From Varibaculum massiliense (lineage in GTDB: Bacteria; Actinomycetota; Actinomycetes; Actinomycetales; Actinomycetaceae): 64,000 bases of DNA. Position numbers and translations under genes: made by a program. Where the stretch lies: assembly GCF_900106855.1 (NCBI RefSeq), contig NZ_FNWI01000004.1, positions 558,001 to 622,000 of the forward strand. Direction: 5' to 3'. Under the pieces are notes generated by a model. It had not been told where the DNA came from, made no database searches, and worked only from the letters and a program-made list of their open reading frames with translations. Below, piece after piece: positions 1 through 11,881 of this stretch (position 1 is its first letter; each line of letters opens with the position of its first letter).

Positions 1-788
1 TGGTGGGAGCGGCGAGTCTCTAGGTATTGCCGCATCATTAACTGGCCAGTATGCGCTGACATTTTCCAGTGAATATGGCGGCGGTCATCCCCACTTTCGT
101 AGGGGCGCAAGGCATGAAAAGCAGCATCAGAACTGGTTATTACCTGCGAGGTTGCCCCCTCCATATCCCGAGAATAACCGCTTAAAGTTCCCAGAGCCGG
201 GGTGAAGTTGGGATACACGTAGACCTCTTGGAAATCCGGCCAAGAACGCACCCGGCGAATCAGCCCCAAAATATCTTGCCGCACGGTACGGGGCGGCCCC
301 ACTATAATCTTTTCTCTCCGCCTAGTTTGCAGCTGGAAATCCCGGCTAAAACTCTTATCGGAACGCAAAGTTGGCAGGGCAATATCGGCTTGCTCCCTCC
401 CCAAGGACAACTCTATTTTGAGGGCGCGCACCGCCCGGCGTCCATTATTCTTGGCGGTTGCCCGTCCGATCAGATCTTGTCCTTTTCGCAACCGGTCTTG
501 TTCTACCCGCACCCGCACCGAGAGGTCTCCCCCGCCCCAAGTTTGCGCTACCGCAGCTACCAGGGCTAATAGGGAGGCAAACATCACTGCGCCGGCCTCT
601 GCCCAATCCCACAGCAGCCAGGCAGCCAGGCTGGCGAGTCCTCCTACCAGGACTAGCCATCCTAAGCCGGTGAGCGGAATTTTGCGTAGCGCGCCCAGAT
701 AAGTGGTGCTGCGCGCCCGTTTCCAGGCTTTATTTCCGCTTTTCAGCGCGCTCTTTAGCGCGGTGGTGGTGGTTTCGGGAACTTTCAT
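1..788 (-). CDS. DUF58 domain protein (3' end beyond window)
   Basis: Reading the minus strand from ATG at 788 gives 262 uninterrupted codons that run off the left edge. The N-terminus is basic and is followed by two adjacent hydrophobic segments (about residues 48-85), the usual DUF58 membrane hairpin. Near the window edge is the DUF58 signature RPYESGDDRRHIHW, followed by a segment ending MMRQYLETR. It starts 3 bp after the MoxR stop, so the two are translationally linked. DUF58 proteins are membrane proteins that partner MoxR ATPases; their biochemical role is poorly defined. In related actinobacterial clusters a transglutaminase-like protein and a PP2C phosphatase follow, which would lie left of this window (inference). 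Confidence 0.88.
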   Translation of the reverse strand, partial: MKVPETTTTALKSALKSGNKAWKRARSTTYLGALRKIPLTGLGWLVLVGGLASLAAWLLWDWAEAGAVMFASLLALVAAVAQTWGGGDLSVRVRVEQDRLRKGQDLIGRATAKNNGRRAVRALKIELSLGREQADIALPTLRSDKSFSRDFQLQTRRREKIIVGPPRTVRQDILGLIRRVRSWPDFQEVYVYPNFTPALGTLSGYSRDMEGATSQVITSSDAAFHALRPYESGDDRRHIHWKMSAHTGQLMMRQYLETRRSH

Positions 789-791
789 TAT

Positions 792-1760
792 TTAGGCCTG
801 CGAATCCACTGGCGGAGGTACCTCATTGAGCGCCCTCTCGACTACGCTTTGCGCGGTCGCTCCCTCAAAGAGGGCATCGGCATCCATAATGATCCTATGC
901 GACCAAACTGGCACTGCCAGGGTCTTTATATCATCTGGCAATACGTAGTGGCGTCCTTGAGAAGCCGCCCACACTTTCGCCATCCGCATCATCCCGATAG
1001 CCGCCCGAGTAGAAACCCCCAGGTTAACGGCATCATCTTCGCGGGTGGCTTCCGCTAGTTGCTGCACGTATCGGGTGATTTGCTCATCTACATAGTTGCG
1101 CAGCCCCATTTCTCCTAAGGCATTAATTTCTTCCGCTTTTACCACCGCGGTTAAATCTTTCGATAGGTCAGGTTGGGAAGCTCCCGACAAGATCTTCACT
1201 GTAGTTTCCTGATCGGGATACCCCAGGGAAACTTTAATCAAGAAGCGGTCTAGCTGCGCTTCGGGAAGTTTATAGGTGCCTGCCTGCTCCACCGGGTTTT
1301 GAGTGGCAATCACCAGGAATGGCGAATCTACCGGATGTACCACCCCATCCACGCTGACCTGGCGTTCTTCCATTACTTCTAGCAGTGCCGACTGGGTTTT
1401 GGGACTGGCGCGGTTGATTTCGTCCGCGAGCACGATATTGGCGAAAATCGGGCCGGCATGGAAATCCCACTGCTTGGTTTTTTGGTCATAAACGGTCACC
1501 CCGGTAATGTCGGTGGGTAACATATCGGGCGTGAACTGAATCCGGCTGTGCGAGGCAGCTACGGAGGCGGCGAGGGCGCGTGCCAGGGCAGTTTTCCCAG
1601 TTCCGGGTGCGTCCTCTAAAAGTACGTGTCCACCTGCCAAGAAGGCCGCGAGTACCAGGCGTACCTGGTGTCCTTTACCGAGTATCGCCTGATCAACGTT
1701 TTCGGCGATTTGCGCGAAACGGGTGGAAAAATCGGCGGCTTCTGCCTGTTTAAGGATCAT
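792..1760 (-). CDS. MoxR-family AAA+ ATPase
   Basis: 322 aa. Walker A APGTGKT is at residues 51-57 and Walker B LADEIN at 111-116, followed by the MoxR-typical stretch that includes [17 protein letters not shown] and a sensor-1 region containing [12 protein letters not shown]. MoxR ATPases act as chaperone-like AAA+ machines for maturation of partner proteins, typically together with DUF58 proteins. The ATG overlaps the stop of the upstream giant surface protein by 4 bp (ATGA), and the DUF58 gene starts 3 bp downstream, so the three are one transcription and translation unit. A role in assembling or remodelling the Ig-like surface protein is inferred from the operon, not shown. Confidence 0.93.
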   Translation of the reverse strand: MILKQAEAADFSTRFAQIAENVDQAILGKGHQVRLVLAAFLAGGHVLLEDAPGTGKTALARALAASVAASHSRIQFTPDMLPTDITGVTVYDQKTKQWDFHAGPIFANIVLADEINRASPKTQSALLEVMEERQVSVDGVVHPVDSPFLVIATQNPVEQAGTYKLPEAQLDRFLIKVSLGYPDQETTVKILSGASQPDLSKDLTAVVKAEEINALGEMGLRNYVDEQITRYVQQLAEATREDDAVNLGVSTRAAIGMMRMAKVWAASQGRHYVLPDDIKTLAVPVWSHRIIMDADALFEGATAQSVVERALNEVPPPVDSQA

Positions 1761-4700
1761 AGAGCTATCTGCCTTTCGGTTTGCCGGGCAGGTAACTCCC
1801 GCCCGCTATGACTGGGGTTGTGGTTCTGATAGTTACTGAGGGCGCGCCACTTGATTTGAGTAATCGGGTCGCGCCAAAGGGGTAGGTTATCACCGGATAC
1901 AGTCGGCAGCTGTGTCAGTGGAATCAGCTGCGGGTATAGCGGTTTTGACACCGGAATCAAAGGATTAAGATTCAACCAATTGTTCAGGTAAGAAACAGAT
2001 GACGCCGATTCCTCATCCGGAGGCTCCGCGGGGCTGGGATCGGGGATTGAAATAACTATCTGCTTGTAATCTATGGAGGTGCCGCCAGATTTGAATTTTA
2101 GTGTTGCAGTAATCGTCCATTCATCACCGGGTTTCAAGTTCGTCAGAATAATAGTCCAACCGCTCCCCGAGATAGCGTTCTCTTTGTGTTGATTCCACCT
2201 AAGTTTTTTGTGGGTATTTTTCTCTTGCCCGGTAACTTCCAAATCTAAGTATTTGTCGATATCCCAAACATCTAATCCTTGCACATCCACGTATATAACC
2301 GTCCCAGTCTTAGTTTTTGCGCCTTCATCTTCGCGTATACCGCTAATACTGGGATTATCCCTAGCCGGCATATTGGCGGTGACCGTACCAGATTTTTTAC
2401 CGTTACGATTAAATTTGCATCTGTAGGCGACTTGCAATTCTTCCTTCGCATAAGGGTCAGAGTAAGTAAAGTTACCGTTTATCACTTCTGCTCTCTCTAC
2501 CGCAGTTGCCCAACATTCTCCGCTGTCACCGGCAGGAACAGTGAAGTCTAAGGATACTGAAGCTCCTCGGGGGTCTGCGGATCGCGCCAATGTGGCAGAA
2601 ACGGTGTTCTTGAAGCTATCGAAGGTAGTAAAACTAGCCCCATCCGTAGGGCCGGGTTTGGTATTGACCGCGTAAACCGTGAATGTGTGGGAGCCGCCTG
2701 GAAGTCCGGTAACTTTCAAAGTGGTACCTTTAACCTCCCTAGGATTGCCCTTATCTATGGTCACTACATAGTGATCTATGGGGGATCCTCCGTTAGTGGT
2801 AGCCGCATCCCATTTTAGGGTAGCAGTCCCGGCTTTATCACCAGTGACACCTCTCGGATTGCCGGGGATGCTGGGAGTAACCTCTACCTCGATCGCCGGG
2901 GATGCTCCCGAGGGTTTAGAATCCCCCACCCGGTTGGTGGCTACCACCGTAAAGCTATGCTTTTTCCCAGGTTCTAGCCCTGGGAAGTCAACCATGGTTG
3001 CGGTAGAGGTAACTGATTTACCCGAAACTGAATCAGTAACTTTATAACCGGTGATTGGCGCCCCATTAGCTGCCGGAGCTATCCAGTTAATAGTGACAGT
3101 GGTGGATTCTTTAACGGCAGCGGTTACAGCGGTGGGGGCATCCGGTACCGTCACTACCCTGATCCGCGCGGTGCCGGTCACCTGACGGTCAGGGTCACCA
3201 GAGGCATCTTGCAGGGTATAGGACACCACCATATCGCCTTTGAAAGTAGCGGCCGGGGTAACCTCTAGCCGAGTTCCCGAAGCCGAAGCCTGCCCGGATC
3301 CTTGCACTACATTGGGCGATCCCACAGTTTTCAAGGGTTTTCCGGGATAGGGGTTGGTGGCATAGCGATTCAAATCGATACTGAGGGTTTTTCCGGACTC
3401 GCCCTCCAAATCAATCGCCGTGAGTTGGATTAAGGGGCGGGTGGAGCTGACCACCCGCACCGGAATTTTCCCGGTAGTCGGTCCGGATGCGTCCTCTACC
3501 GTGACTTCGATATTGCCCGCGTTACCTTTGGCTTTACCCGCATCTGCCGAAACCGAGAGCCGGCTACCGCTCAGCGAAGCTTTAATCCCGGCAGGAACTG
3601 CCCCCAGGCGGTAACGCATTTTGGCGGGGTCATCGCCGTCTAAATCGCTAACCATATCCGCGAGATTAGTGGTAATAGCTTCCTCACCAGCAGCTACGTC
3701 TAGGCGTGTGGGGGTGAAAATCGGGGGACGGTTATCGTTGGATTTCACGTCTATCGGCAGGGTCAGGGAGGCGCTAAGAGCAGAAGAGTCATTAGATTTC
3801 CCGTCACTGACCTGCATCACCAGGGAAGTTTTCCCAAAAAATTCGGGGCTAATAGTCACTTGGAAGGAGTCATCTCCAGACATTTTCACTCCGCCGGAAA
3901 ATCCAGCCCCCAAGGTAATAGCCTTCGCAGAATGAATATGGGGGCTGCGTGCCTTCCGAGTAACCACGTAAGAAGCCAGGTCAACAGTCAGAGTTTCTCC
4001 GGATTGGGCTTTTATCGGCACGGTATCGGGGTCGATATAGGGTTTTTGTTCGGAAACCCCCGGTACATTAACTATGGCATTTGCGCTTAAACCATCCTGG
4101 TCAGTGACCTTATAGAGTACCAGTTGCCGCTTAGAAGGCGCCGGAATCACCAGCTTAGTTCCTCTTACCGTCACCCCTTTTTGCTGGCAGCTAACGGTCA
4201 GGGCAGCGCCATCCCCATCAGGGTCAATATCATTGGCGAGGACGTCTACTACAATCGGTTCGCCAACTTTCTTTCCCCCCTCTTTCGCGGTCACCAAGTC
4301 ATCGGCGGCCTCGGGAGCCTGCAACGGTGCATGCGGGTCTACCTGCACAGTAGCTATCGAGGTATCCTGTCCGCCCCGCCCATCGCTAATGGAGTATTGA
4401 ATCCCATAAGAGTCCGCTTTCTTCGGAGTAGTAAGCACTACTGCATTTTGACGTGCAGAAACCTTCAGAGCATCCCGGGGGCTTTGCAGCGATTCCGCAA
4501 TCAAGCTCACTCCGTCACCATCAGGATCGGTATCGTTCGCGGTTACTGCCACTGCGAGGGCGCGATTCGGCCTTACCCGCACTTCATCCGGGTTAGCCTG
4601 CGGATTTTGGTTAAGGGCAGCAGCGGGAGCCACTCCTACCTGCACCCGGGCGGTTCCCTGTTTACCGAAGCGGTCTTCCACGATATAGCTGAAAGTATCA

Positions 4701-7627
4701 GTCCCGATTTTCCCCGCTACTGGCTGGTAGTTTAGCCAACTGGGGCCAATATCAACTACCCCCATCTTGGGGGCATCCGCAATCCCCACTAGGGAAACCG
4801 AATCGCCATCGGGATCAATATTGGTCAGATCCACCGGTATCCGGGTGGTTTGCCCGGAGATTGCCCGACCAGTGACTACCCGCGGCTCGGGAGCCGCATT
4901 ATCGGAGGCATTAGCCGGTTTTATCTCTACGCTGACCCGGGCACTGGCCTGATTCTGGTTAGTATCCGTCACCGTATAGGTAGCTTCATATTTGCCAGGT
5001 TTCTTCGCCAAGAAGCGTACCTGGTTTCCAGTGACAAAGAACTTCCCAGCCTCCGCCGGGGTAGAGGTTTGCAACTTGGGAGACAGTTTCAAGGTGAGCC
5101 CCACCGGGGAGCGGTCATTAGCCAACACGTCCACGCTGGTCACATCCCCTACGCGCCCTTTAGCCTCATCTGGTTTAGCGTTGGGGGGCGTAGTGGCCGA
5201 CTGCGTCCTCATAGGGATAACCGTAACTACCCCTTCGGCACTTTCATACCCATTGGACACCTGGTATTTTAAGGTTTCCGCTTTGGTGATTCCCCGGGGA
5301 GCGGTGATATTTAACAGGGAATGATCCATCACGGTTGCCCGCAGCGGCGAGGACTCCCCCACGGTTACCGCCTGGGTGACTAGCACTTCCCCGGCCGGGT
5401 CGGCATCATTGGCGAGTACATCGGTTAGCACCTGCCCACCAACGGGCAGTACCGCCATATCGTCTTCTACTACCGGTTTCCCGCGTTTGCCCGCGGAAGT
5501 GACATCTACCCGGATAACCCCGGTGGCGGTAGCTGGCCCGTCAGACACGGTATAGGTCAAATAGTAGGTGCCTTCTTGTTCACTCTTAAAAGATAAAGTT
5601 CCGCCTGCCAGATCTGGGGTGACCTGCGGCCCGGTTCGTTCGATATTGACTCCCGCTAATGTGAGGGGATCTCCGTTCGCATCGGTGTCATTAGCGAGGG
5701 GGCGGATAGTGATAGTGCTTCCTGCCCGCGCAAACGCGATATCCCCGTTTGCCTCGGGTGGCACATTTCCGGCGGCACGCACATCTACCATCACCCGCCC
5801 GGTGATTTCGTCACGTCCATCAGAAACCAGTACCTTGATTTCTTTTTTCCCGACAGAGCCGCCCTGGTTGCGGATTACCAGGGTGCCTTCTTGCCGATAT
5901 TCGACTTGGTTCTCGCTACTGGCGGATACTCCGGTCAGGAACACCGGATCCCCATCGGGATCACTAAAGGCGGGCAGGGCGTTATATTCTATCTGCTTGC
6001 CCGATTCCACTACTACGGTAGGTACCCGCTTTTGGGTTGGAGCATTGTTTTGCGACTCCGGGGTGACGTTTACAGTCACATTGGCGGTATCCCCCCCGCC
6101 TCTACCATCTTTTGCCTGGTAGGTAAAGTTAATGGTTCCAGAGGCATCGGCGGGCAGCTCGATCCGCAAGGCCGCTCCCCCGCGCACCGGTTTAACCTGA
6201 CCATGCGCTGCCTGTCCCACTACTTCGGCAGTCAGTAAATCCCCATCGGTATCAGAATCGTTTTCCAGCACCGGCAAGGTAGTTATCTTCCCTGGCCGCG
6301 CCCCAAAAACGTCATCTCGGGCTACCGGCGGAGTGTTTTCCTTTTGTCGATCTTTCTGCGCGATTTCTTCGGTCAGCTGCGGGGAATCTTCCCGTTCCTC
6401 TTGTTTCTTTAACATGGTGGAGATTTCGTCCCAGTTATCTACCAGTTCCATGTTTCTGTCGGCTAACCAGACTGCACCGTCAGCGGTGTCATTTAGTACC
6501 ACCAAATCACGGTTCTTACGGAATACCGGATTCTGTGCGGATTTTAGCCGTTCCAACTCTTGGGAGGGGCGATAAACTTTCCCGGAACATTCCCGCACGA
6601 ACTTTCCGCTGCCTGCCCACGCCCCATAAACGCACTCGGCTTTCACCATCGGGCGGGCAGGAGTGCCGCTGCTACCCCCGGAGGGAATCTCGCTAGTTCC
6701 CCCGCTAGAAAGGTCAACTTTCAGTAATTTATCCTGGTCAGCGAGAAGAACAAACGGCTTATTAGGTCCAGATTCTTGCAGCTTTAACTGCGAACCCTGC
6801 AATTTGATCCTTTTCCCGCTAGGTAGATAGAGGATTCCTTGGTCACCATCAAGGGCGACTGCCTGGTCTCCTACCCCCGCTACCTCGAGTCTGACGTTAA
6901 GTGGCAGCTGGGACAGACTTACCCGCTCGTCTTTCCACAGTTTGCCTTCTTTTCGCACGGTTATCAGCTCTTTGGTGGTAGCCGAGACCAGGAAGAAAGT
7001 TCCTTTTTCCCCTCCCGCCAGTTGGGCACCACGCAGGGAACGCACGCTGGCATTAGCCCGGTTGCGTTCCACCCCTAACAGGTCTTTCCCGCTCCAAAGC
7101 AGACCGGATTGGGGATCTAGAATCGCTAAATTTTCCCCGGATTGAGCGATTTGCTCCCCTTTCCCCAGGGAGGAGGAGGTTTCCAGGCGTACTTTCTTGG
7201 GGTCGATTTTGGCGGCTTCACTGGCCGCTTGGTTCTGGAAATGTACGTTTTCGCCCGCCTGGGTAACATCGAACTGTCCAGCTTTAGAGCGTACGGCTCC
7301 ATCCAGGGTGCGCGCCGGGAAATTAAGGTGCCCCACCAGGTGCTCTGACTGGTTAGTTACCCAGATTCCGCCATCGTTTAAATCTACCTGCGCCTTAGTA
7401 ATACCGGGATGCTGCCAAGCTAAATAGGCGATTACTAGGCTGAACACGGTGAGTACTCCCACCGCAGCTTTACGTAGCCGAGAGCGTCTTTTAGCATTAT
7501 TTTCCCGGCGCGCGCGGAAACTGTAATACCCGGTGGTGCCAGTTTGATAATGTGCGGAGCTGCTTCGCCTGGAGGCGGAGCGCGATGAGTGGCGCGAACC
7601 CCCTCTACTTCCCCGCAACCTGACCAC
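1757..7627 (-). CDS. Giant signal-anchored Ig-like/Fn3 repeat surface protein
   Basis: 1956 aa. GTG start at 7627 with an AGAGGA ribosome site 7 bp upstream. Residues 1-52 are Arg/Ser-rich and cytoplasmic, and a single transmembrane segment is at about 53-71. Residues about 90-420 look like a beta-propeller-type domain. From about 433 to 1490 there are roughly eleven cadherin-like/Ig-like repeats, many carrying a VLAND or DPDGD signature. Two fibronectin type III domains follow (about 1494-1580 and 1584-1680), then a C-terminal region without a recognisable anchor. This matches the 'fn3' protein of the bifidobacterial PFNA-type cluster (kinase, Fn3 protein, AAA/MoxR, DUF58, transglutaminase). 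The expected leading kinase gene is absent here: the next gene upstream is divergent. Adhesion or cell-envelope sensing is inferred. Confidence 0.85.
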   Translation of the reverse strand: MVRLRGSRGGSRHSSRSASRRSSSAHYQTGTTGYYSFRARRENNAKRRSRLRKAAVGVLTVFSLVIAYLAWQHPGITKAQVDLNDGGIWVTNQSEHLVGHLNFPARTLDGAVRSKAGQFDVTQAGENVHFQNQAASEAAKIDPKKVRLETSSSLGKGEQIAQSGENLAILDPQSGLLWSGKDLLGVERNRANASVRSLRGAQLAGGEKGTFFLVSATTKELITVRKEGKLWKDERVSLSQLPLNVRLEVAGVGDQAVALDGDQGILYLPSGKRIKLQGSQLKLQESGPNKPFVLLADQDKLLKVDLSSGGTSEIPSGGSSGTPARPMVKAECVYGAWAGSGKFVRECSGKVYRPSQELERLKSAQNPVFRKNRDLVVLNDTADGAVWLADRNMELVDNWDEISTMLKKQEEREDSPQLTEEIAQKDRQKENTPPVARDDVFGARPGKITTLPVLENDSDTDGDLLTAEVVGQAAHGQVKPVRGGAALRIELPADASGTINFTYQAKDGRGGGDTANVTVNVTPESQNNAPTQKRVPTVVVESGKQIEYNALPAFSDPDGDPVFLTGVSASSENQVEYRQEGTLVIRNQGGSVGKKEIKVLVSDGRDEITGRVMVDVRAAGNVPPEANGDIAFARAGSTITIRPLANDTDANGDPLTLAGVNIERTGPQVTPDLAGGTLSFKSEQEGTYYLTYTVSDGPATATGVIRVDVTSAGKRGKPVVEDDMAVLPVGGQVLTDVLANDADPAGEVLVTQAVTVGESSPLRATVMDHSLLNITAPRGITKAETLKYQVSNGYESAEGVVTVIPMRTQSATTPPNAKPDEAKGRVGDVTSVDVLANDRSPVGLTLKLSPKLQTSTPAEAGKFFVTGNQVRFLAKKPGKYEATYTVTDTNQNQASARVSVEIKPANASDNAAPEPRVVTGRAISGQTTRIPVDLTNIDPDGDSVSLVGIADAPKMGVVDIGPSWLNYQPVAGKIGTDTFSYIVEDRFGKQGTARVQVGVAPAAALNQNPQANPDEVRVRPNRALAVAVTANDTDPDGDGVSLIAESLQSPRDALKVSARQNAVVLTTPKKADSYGIQYSISDGRGGQDTSIATVQVDPHAPLQAPEAADDLVTAKEGGKKVGEPIVVDVLANDIDPDGDGAALTVSCQQKGVTVRGTKLVIPAPSKRQLVLYKVTDQDGLSANAIVNVPGVSEQKPYIDPDTVPIKAQSGETLTVDLASYVVTRKARSPHIHSAKAITLGAGFSGGVKMSGDDSFQVTISPEFFGKTSLVMQVSDGKSNDSSALSASLTLPIDVKSNDNRPPIFTPTRLDVAAGEEAITTNLADMVSDLDGDDPAKMRYRLGAVPAGIKASLSGSRLSVSADAGKAKGNAGNIEVTVEDASGPTTGKIPVRVVSSTRPLIQLTAIDLEGESGKTLSIDLNRYATNPYPGKPLKTVGSPNVVQGSGQASASGTRLEVTPAATFKGDMVVSYTLQDASGDPDRQVTGTARIRVVTVPDAPTAVTAAVKESTTVTINWIAPAANGAPITGYKVTDSVSGKSVTSTATMVDFPGLEPGKKHSFTVVATNRVGDSKPSGASPAIEVEVTPSIPGNPRGVTGDKAGTATLKWDAATTNGGSPIDHYVVTIDKGNPREVKGTTLKVTGLPGGSHTFTVYAVNTKPGPTDGASFTTFDSFKNTVSATLARSADPRGASVSLDFTVPAGDSGECWATAVERAEVINGNFTYSDPYAKEELQVAYRCKFNRNGKKSGTVTANMPARDNPSISGIREDEGAKTKTGTVIYVDVQGLDVWDIDKYLDLEVTGQEKNTHKKLRWNQHKENAISGSGWTIILTNLKPGDEWTITATLKFKSGGTSIDYKQIVISIPDPSPAEPPDEESASSVSYLNNWLNLNPLIPVSKPLYPQLIPLTQLPTVSGDNLPLWRDPITQIKWRALSNYQNHNPSHSGRELPARQTERQIAL

Positions 7628-7857
7628 AGCGACGTCCTCTTCTCATCTTTTAATCTTCCGCCGCCAACTAGGGAAAATTTGTCCACGCCGCGGGGAAGTG
7701 ACCTGCAAGTGATTACCAAATACGGAGTCTACTAATTTTCCTTTTCCCTCCGCAGTTTTGGGCGGGTTTTCCACAGGAAGCGTTTATCAGACTGGCTAGC
7801 ACTTGCCAGTTTTCGCGCCGTACCACCTCATTTTCTACGGCTACCTGCAAAAACGTG

Positions 7858-7886
7858 TTGACTGTGGATATATGCTCCCCTACACC
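7858..7886 (+). promoter_or_regulatory. Possible promoter of the beta-helix surface protein
   Basis: TTGACT at 7858-7863 is separated by 17 bp from TACACC at 7881-7886, placing a start near 7893, about 30 bp before the GTG. The -35 is good and the -10 is weak. It lies in the 296-bp divergent region (7628-7923) that otherwise shows only the Shine-Dalgarno site of the minus-strand gene. Confidence 0.35.
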
Positions 7887-7923
7887 CATTGCTAACCTTC
7901 AGAAGATAACCTAAAATGAAAAT

Positions 7924-10569
7924 GTGCTAATAAAGAAAAAAGTTTCCTCCGTTTTTCAGTTAGTAGCCACTCTCGCGACCCTCGCGGTGATTGTGGCGCT
8001 AGGGTCAACCAATCCGGCAGCAGCCGAGGGCGTCTCCGACTGGGACGACCTGGTTTCCAAAACCAGCGAGCTTACTCCCGGGCAACACAACCTCACGGTG
8101 ACCGGCACCCTAACCCTGAGCGAGCAGTCAAAACCGCTGGTAGTCCCCGAGGGTGTACAACTCACCCTAGAGGGAACAGGCACAGTTACCGGCACTAACG
8201 CCACCGCAGTGGAAATTAAATCCGGCGGGAAACTGAACCTGTCCGGCCCCTCTTTCACCAAAGCACAATTTACGGTAAACGGAGACCTGAACTTTAGTGC
8301 CGGATCTATTTACGATTCCGCCCCTGCGGGTCCGGTGATTTTTGTTGATGGTGGCAACTTCAGCATGAGCGATACTGCCGACTTCTCAAAGAACACCATG
8401 CCAGAGGATAAGGTAACCACGAAAGCAAATAGTAAATGCGACGACTTAAAAGACATAAAATTAGCGCCAATTACTGTCCATAACGGGACAGCCACAGTCA
8501 TTGGTGGCACCATTAAAGGCAATAAAGGCTTTTTCGAAGGGGGAGCCTTGGGAGTTTGGGGTAGTGAAGAAAAAGCCGCGACCCTTAATATCAAGGGCGG
8601 CGAAATAGCAGACAACAGCGTTCAGAACTCCAGGTGTAACGGCTACGGCGGCGCAGTATTTGGCGCGTACACTAACGTGAATATCTCGGGTGGAAATATT
8701 CACGACAACTTCACGGAACGTGGGGGTGCGCTAGCCCTTGAGAACGGATCCTTCAAGATGAGCAGTGGAAACCTGCATGAAAACCAGGCTAGCCGGGAAT
8801 ACAAAGGTAACGGCGGAGCTCTCTATTTAGACAAATCAGAAACCGAAATTTCTGGCGGTGCTGTCAATAACAATGTTGCTAAAGGCTGGGGCGGAGCTAT
8901 CGAAGCCAATGAAGGCACCATAACCATCAACGGCGGTGACTTTAGCAATAACCAGGCATATAGATGGGGCGGAGCTATCGACACCGATGGAGGCACCATA
9001 ACCATCAACGGCGGTTCTTTTACCGGAAATAATGCTGGAGAATCCGGGGGCGCTATCGCTTTTGGTGGTAAAGCGGAATCGACAATTAACGCCGCTCATT
9101 TCTCGGAAAACAAATCGGAAGGTTTTTGGGGTGGCGGGGCCATTTACAACGACACTTCCGCCAAACTGACCGTTAATAACGCCCTGATTAGAAATAACAC
9201 GGTTAAAGATTCATATTTAATCGGCGCCAACAATCGTCCCATCAGTAAGCAAGGGGGCGGGGTTTGGAACTGTCCCACCGGGCATACCACGCTGAACATT
9301 ACTCGCGGGGTCGCATTTTATGGGAACTCCGCCGAGGACACCCCTAAATATGAAAGTTTCAATGGTGCCGGGGATGATTTTGCCGGTATCACCAAGCATT
9401 TTGCTGGTGAACCGCGTGAAGGACAACCGGTTTCCGTTAGCCCCCGAATGCTAGGCGGCGGACAGCGCCTCTGGTATCAGGATGGCTCTATCTATGGTGT
9501 TCACTCTAACTGGGAACTAGCTAAGCAACTGCCTCGTTATAAAGAGGGCGGCGATAACAAGCTGATTCCTTACGATACGGAAATCAATGAAAATAAAGCT
9601 TTCAAGTCGGTGCCCAGCGAAGACTCAAAGAAACTCGCTGAAAAAATCGCGCGGGTGGTTATCGAAAATAATACCGCTACTAAGTTAGGCATCAGCGGCG
9701 CGGGGATTGCCAATAATGGTCAGCTATTCTTCGGCAGCCCCGAAAAATGGAAGCTTCGGGTTAAGAAGTCCTGGAAGGGCGATGACCCCGCGCAGCGTCC
9801 TACCAAGATAACCCTGGACGTGCTAGTCGGCGGGTTCCAGGTAGACCAGGTGGAACTGAGCAAGGAAAACAACTGGATGGCCACGGTCGAGAACTTCCCC
9901 AATCCCGACACCCTAATCGACGCGAAGACCGGCAAGAAACTACCGATTACCTTCAGAGAACATGACGGAAAAGGCAAACAGCTCGATGGCTACCAGCTGG
10001 TCGTAAGCGGCGAATCCGCAGACCAGGAAAATAAGATTTATTCCATCTCCTTGGAAAATCAGTTGGCCACCGAAATAGAAGTTGCCAAGAAATGGTCTAA
10101 CCCCCATAAGAGTTGTCCAGATGTCACCCAAATCGAGGTGCAGTTACTGGCAAATGGTAAAGATACCGGGAAAAAACTAACTCTAAATCCCAGTAACTCT
10201 TGGGAAGGTAAATTCACTGGTCTACCAAAGTATCTTGATGGCAAACTGGCCGAATACAGTGTTTCCGAGGTGGAAATCAAGGGATACCGTGGCGAAATCC
10301 GCGGAGACGCTGCCGGAGGCTTCCTGATTACTAACAAGTGCACAGTTCCTCCTTCTGACATTACTCCTCCCCCAGAATCAACTCCCCCGCCTGCTACAAC
10401 CCCGCCTAGTACTACTCCGCCCCCTCCACCGGGAGATACTCCTCCTCCGCCAAAGAAGACTCCCCCGTTGCCTCCTACCGGCTCTGAAATTAGTGCGGCT
10501 CTAGCGCTGGGGGTCTTGGCGCTGGCTGCCGGAGTAGTGCTGGTGCGCCGCCGGCTGCAAAACGCCTAA
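7924..10569 (+). CDS. LPXTG-anchored beta-helix adhesin with Cna-B domains
   Basis: 881 aa. The start is GTG: a stop codon lies in frame just upstream at 7912, and a signal peptide (KKK then a hydrophobic core ending NPAAAEG) begins directly at this codon. Residues about 40-600 are rich in GGAI/GGAL turns and N-x-A ladders, as in right-handed parallel beta-helix 'polymorphic' repeat proteins. Two Cna-B-like domains follow (about 609-705 and 715-800), then a Pro/Thr wall-spanning stretch (about 803-848). LPPTG is at 849-853, followed by a hydrophobic segment and the basic tail RRRLQNA. Sortase should attach it to peptidoglycan; no sortase gene is in the window. An adhesin role is inferred from architecture. 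Confidence 0.88.
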   Translation: MLIKKKVSSVFQLVATLATLAVIVALGSTNPAAAEGVSDWDDLVSKTSELTPGQHNLTVTGTLTLSEQSKPLVVPEGVQLTLEGTGTVTGTNATAVEIKSGGKLNLSGPSFTKAQFTVNGDLNFSAGSIYDSAPAGPVIFVDGGNFSMSDTADFSKNTMPEDKVTTKANSKCDDLKDIKLAPITVHNGTATVIGGTIKGNKGFFEGGALGVWGSEEKAATLNIKGGEIADNSVQNSRCNGYGGAVFGAYTNVNISGGNIHDNFTERGGALALENGSFKMSSGNLHENQASREYKGNGGALYLDKSETEISGGAVNNNVAKGWGGAIEANEGTITINGGDFSNNQAYRWGGAIDTDGGTITINGGSFTGNNAGESGGAIAFGGKAESTINAAHFSENKSEGFWGGGAIYNDTSAKLTVNNALIRNNTVKDSYLIGANNRPISKQGGGVWNCPTGHTTLNITRGVAFYGNSAEDTPKYESFNGAGDDFAGITKHFAGEPREGQPVSVSPRMLGGGQRLWYQDGSIYGVHSNWELAKQLPRYKEGGDNKLIPYDTEINENKAFKSVPSEDSKKLAEKIARVVIENNTATKLGISGAGIANNGQLFFGSPEKWKLRVKKSWKGDDPAQRPTKITLDVLVGGFQVDQVELSKENNWMATVENFPNPDTLIDAKTGKKLPITFREHDGKGKQLDGYQLVVSGESADQENKIYSISLENQLATEIEVAKKWSNPHKSCPDVTQIEVQLLANGKDTGKKLTLNPSNSWEGKFTGLPKYLDGKLAEYSVSEVEIKGYRGEIRGDAAGGFLITNKCTVPPSDITPPPESTPPPATTPPSTTPPPPPGDTPPPPKKTPPLPPTGSEISAALALGVLALAAGVVLVRRRLQNA

Positions 10570-10629
10570 ACTGTTCAGATTCTGGCAGTTATTTGTGGGT
10601 CAAAATCCCTAAAGGCGTAGACTGCCGCT

Positions 10630-11859
10630 ATGGCTGCGGACAGAAGCGATAGCGCTGGCTACTCCCGGGGAGACCCCGAATACCGGCGCATCGAGTTCGC
10701 GCTATTTATTGCCGCGTTCGTCAGTTTCGCGCAAATGTACGAAACCCAGGTGCTACTGCCGCAAATCTCCAAGCATTTTCATCTGGATCCCTCGGCGGCG
10801 TCCCTGACAGTGTCTCTCACCACCGCAGGCCTCGCGCTTGCCTTATTCCTGGTCGGCCCTTCCTCGGAGCGACTAGGGCGCCGACCAATCATCCTCACCT
10901 CTATTTTGGTAACTTCTCTGGTGGGTATGGTGCTCGGGTTCGCGCCCAGCTGGCACCTGCTGCTTGCCGGGCGTTTCCTGCAAGGGATTGCGGCGGCGGG
11001 TCTGCCTGCCGTGGCTACCGCTTACCTGGCGGAGGAAGTGCGCGCCCGGGATTTACCTAGGGCAGCGGGGGTCTATATTGCCGGCACCGGCCTGGGCGGT
11101 CTCTTTGGGCGGATCCTCAGCGGCGTCATCTCCCATTTCCTACCCTGGCATTGGGTGCTAACCGCAATCGGTGTGGCCGGAGTTTTGTTTTCACTGCTGG
11201 TGTGGCGATTACTGCCCCCGCAAGAAAACTTCCAGAAGTCTCCCCCAGGTATAAAAACCTTGATAGCCCACACCAAAGCGGTGTTGAGCGAGCCCGGTTT
11301 AGCCTTGTTATTCCTGATTGGCGCCTTAACGCTGGGAGCCTACCAGGCGGTTTTCAATATGGTGCCTTACCGTTTCAGCGCTGCCCCTTACCTTTTCCCC
11401 ACTTGGATAGTGTCCGGATTCTTCCTGGTTAATACTTTTGGTTCCCTGGCCGCCTCGGTGAGTGGCAACCTAGTTGCCCGCTACGGCCGGCGGCGAGTAA
11501 TGCCGTTCGCGGCACTCCTGACTTTAATCGGGCTGTTACTGACCATTTTTGAAACTCTGTGGATCGTGATTCCCGCGCTGATAGTTTTCGCTATTGGGTT
11601 CTTCGCAGTCCACGCCACCGCCTCCGGCTGGGTAACCGCTCGTGCCGTGGCGGGAGTGGGTGCTGCCGGGCAAGCTGCCTCCGCCTATTCCATTTCTTAC
11701 TACCTGGGAGGCTCCTGTTTTGGCACCGTAGGAGGGATTGCCTGGTATCACTGGGGTTGGTCAGGTTTAGTCACCCTCACCGCCACCTTGATTTCCCTGG
11801 TAGTAATATTCGCCCTGCTCCTGCGAAGAATCCCGCCCCTACAAAAATCCGGTTACTGA
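10630..11859 (+). CDS. MFS drug/solute exporter
   Basis: 409 aa, about 12 hydrophobic segments. The loop 2-3 signature SERLGRRP is present, as are a second-half ARYGRRR motif and a Gly-rich motif around GTGLGGLFGRILSG typical of antiporter motif C. The arrangement resembles the YnfM/AraJ-like drug:H+ antiporters. It lies 60 bp after the beta-helix adhesin gene on the same strand with no terminator visible between them. The Shine-Dalgarno site before the ATG is weak. The substrate cannot be read from the sequence. Confidence 0.85.
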   Translation: MAADRSDSAGYSRGDPEYRRIEFALFIAAFVSFAQMYETQVLLPQISKHFHLDPSAASLTVSLTTAGLALALFLVGPSSERLGRRPIILTSILVTSLVGMVLGFAPSWHLLLAGRFLQGIAAAGLPAVATAYLAEEVRARDLPRAAGVYIAGTGLGGLFGRILSGVISHFLPWHWVLTAIGVAGVLFSLLVWRLLPPQENFQKSPPGIKTLIAHTKAVLSEPGLALLFLIGALTLGAYQAVFNMVPYRFSAAPYLFPTWIVSGFFLVNTFGSLAASVSGNLVARYGRRRVMPFAALLTLIGLLLTIFETLWIVIPALIVFAIGFFAVHATASGWVTARAVAGVGAAGQAASAYSISYYLGGSCFGTVGGIAWYHWGWSGLVTLTATLISLVVIFALLLRRIPPLQKSGY

Positions 11860-11881
11860 GTTACTTAACCGTCGATGCTCT

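Noticed and set aside
4124-4735. Plus-strand 203-codon frame inside the giant surface gene
   Set aside because: Shadow frame of a repetitive coding region, with no ribosome site and no recognisable domain.
10570-10629. Terminator between the beta-helix adhesin and the MFS gene
   Set aside because: CTG...CAG pairings are too short and no T-run follows; read-through is more likely.
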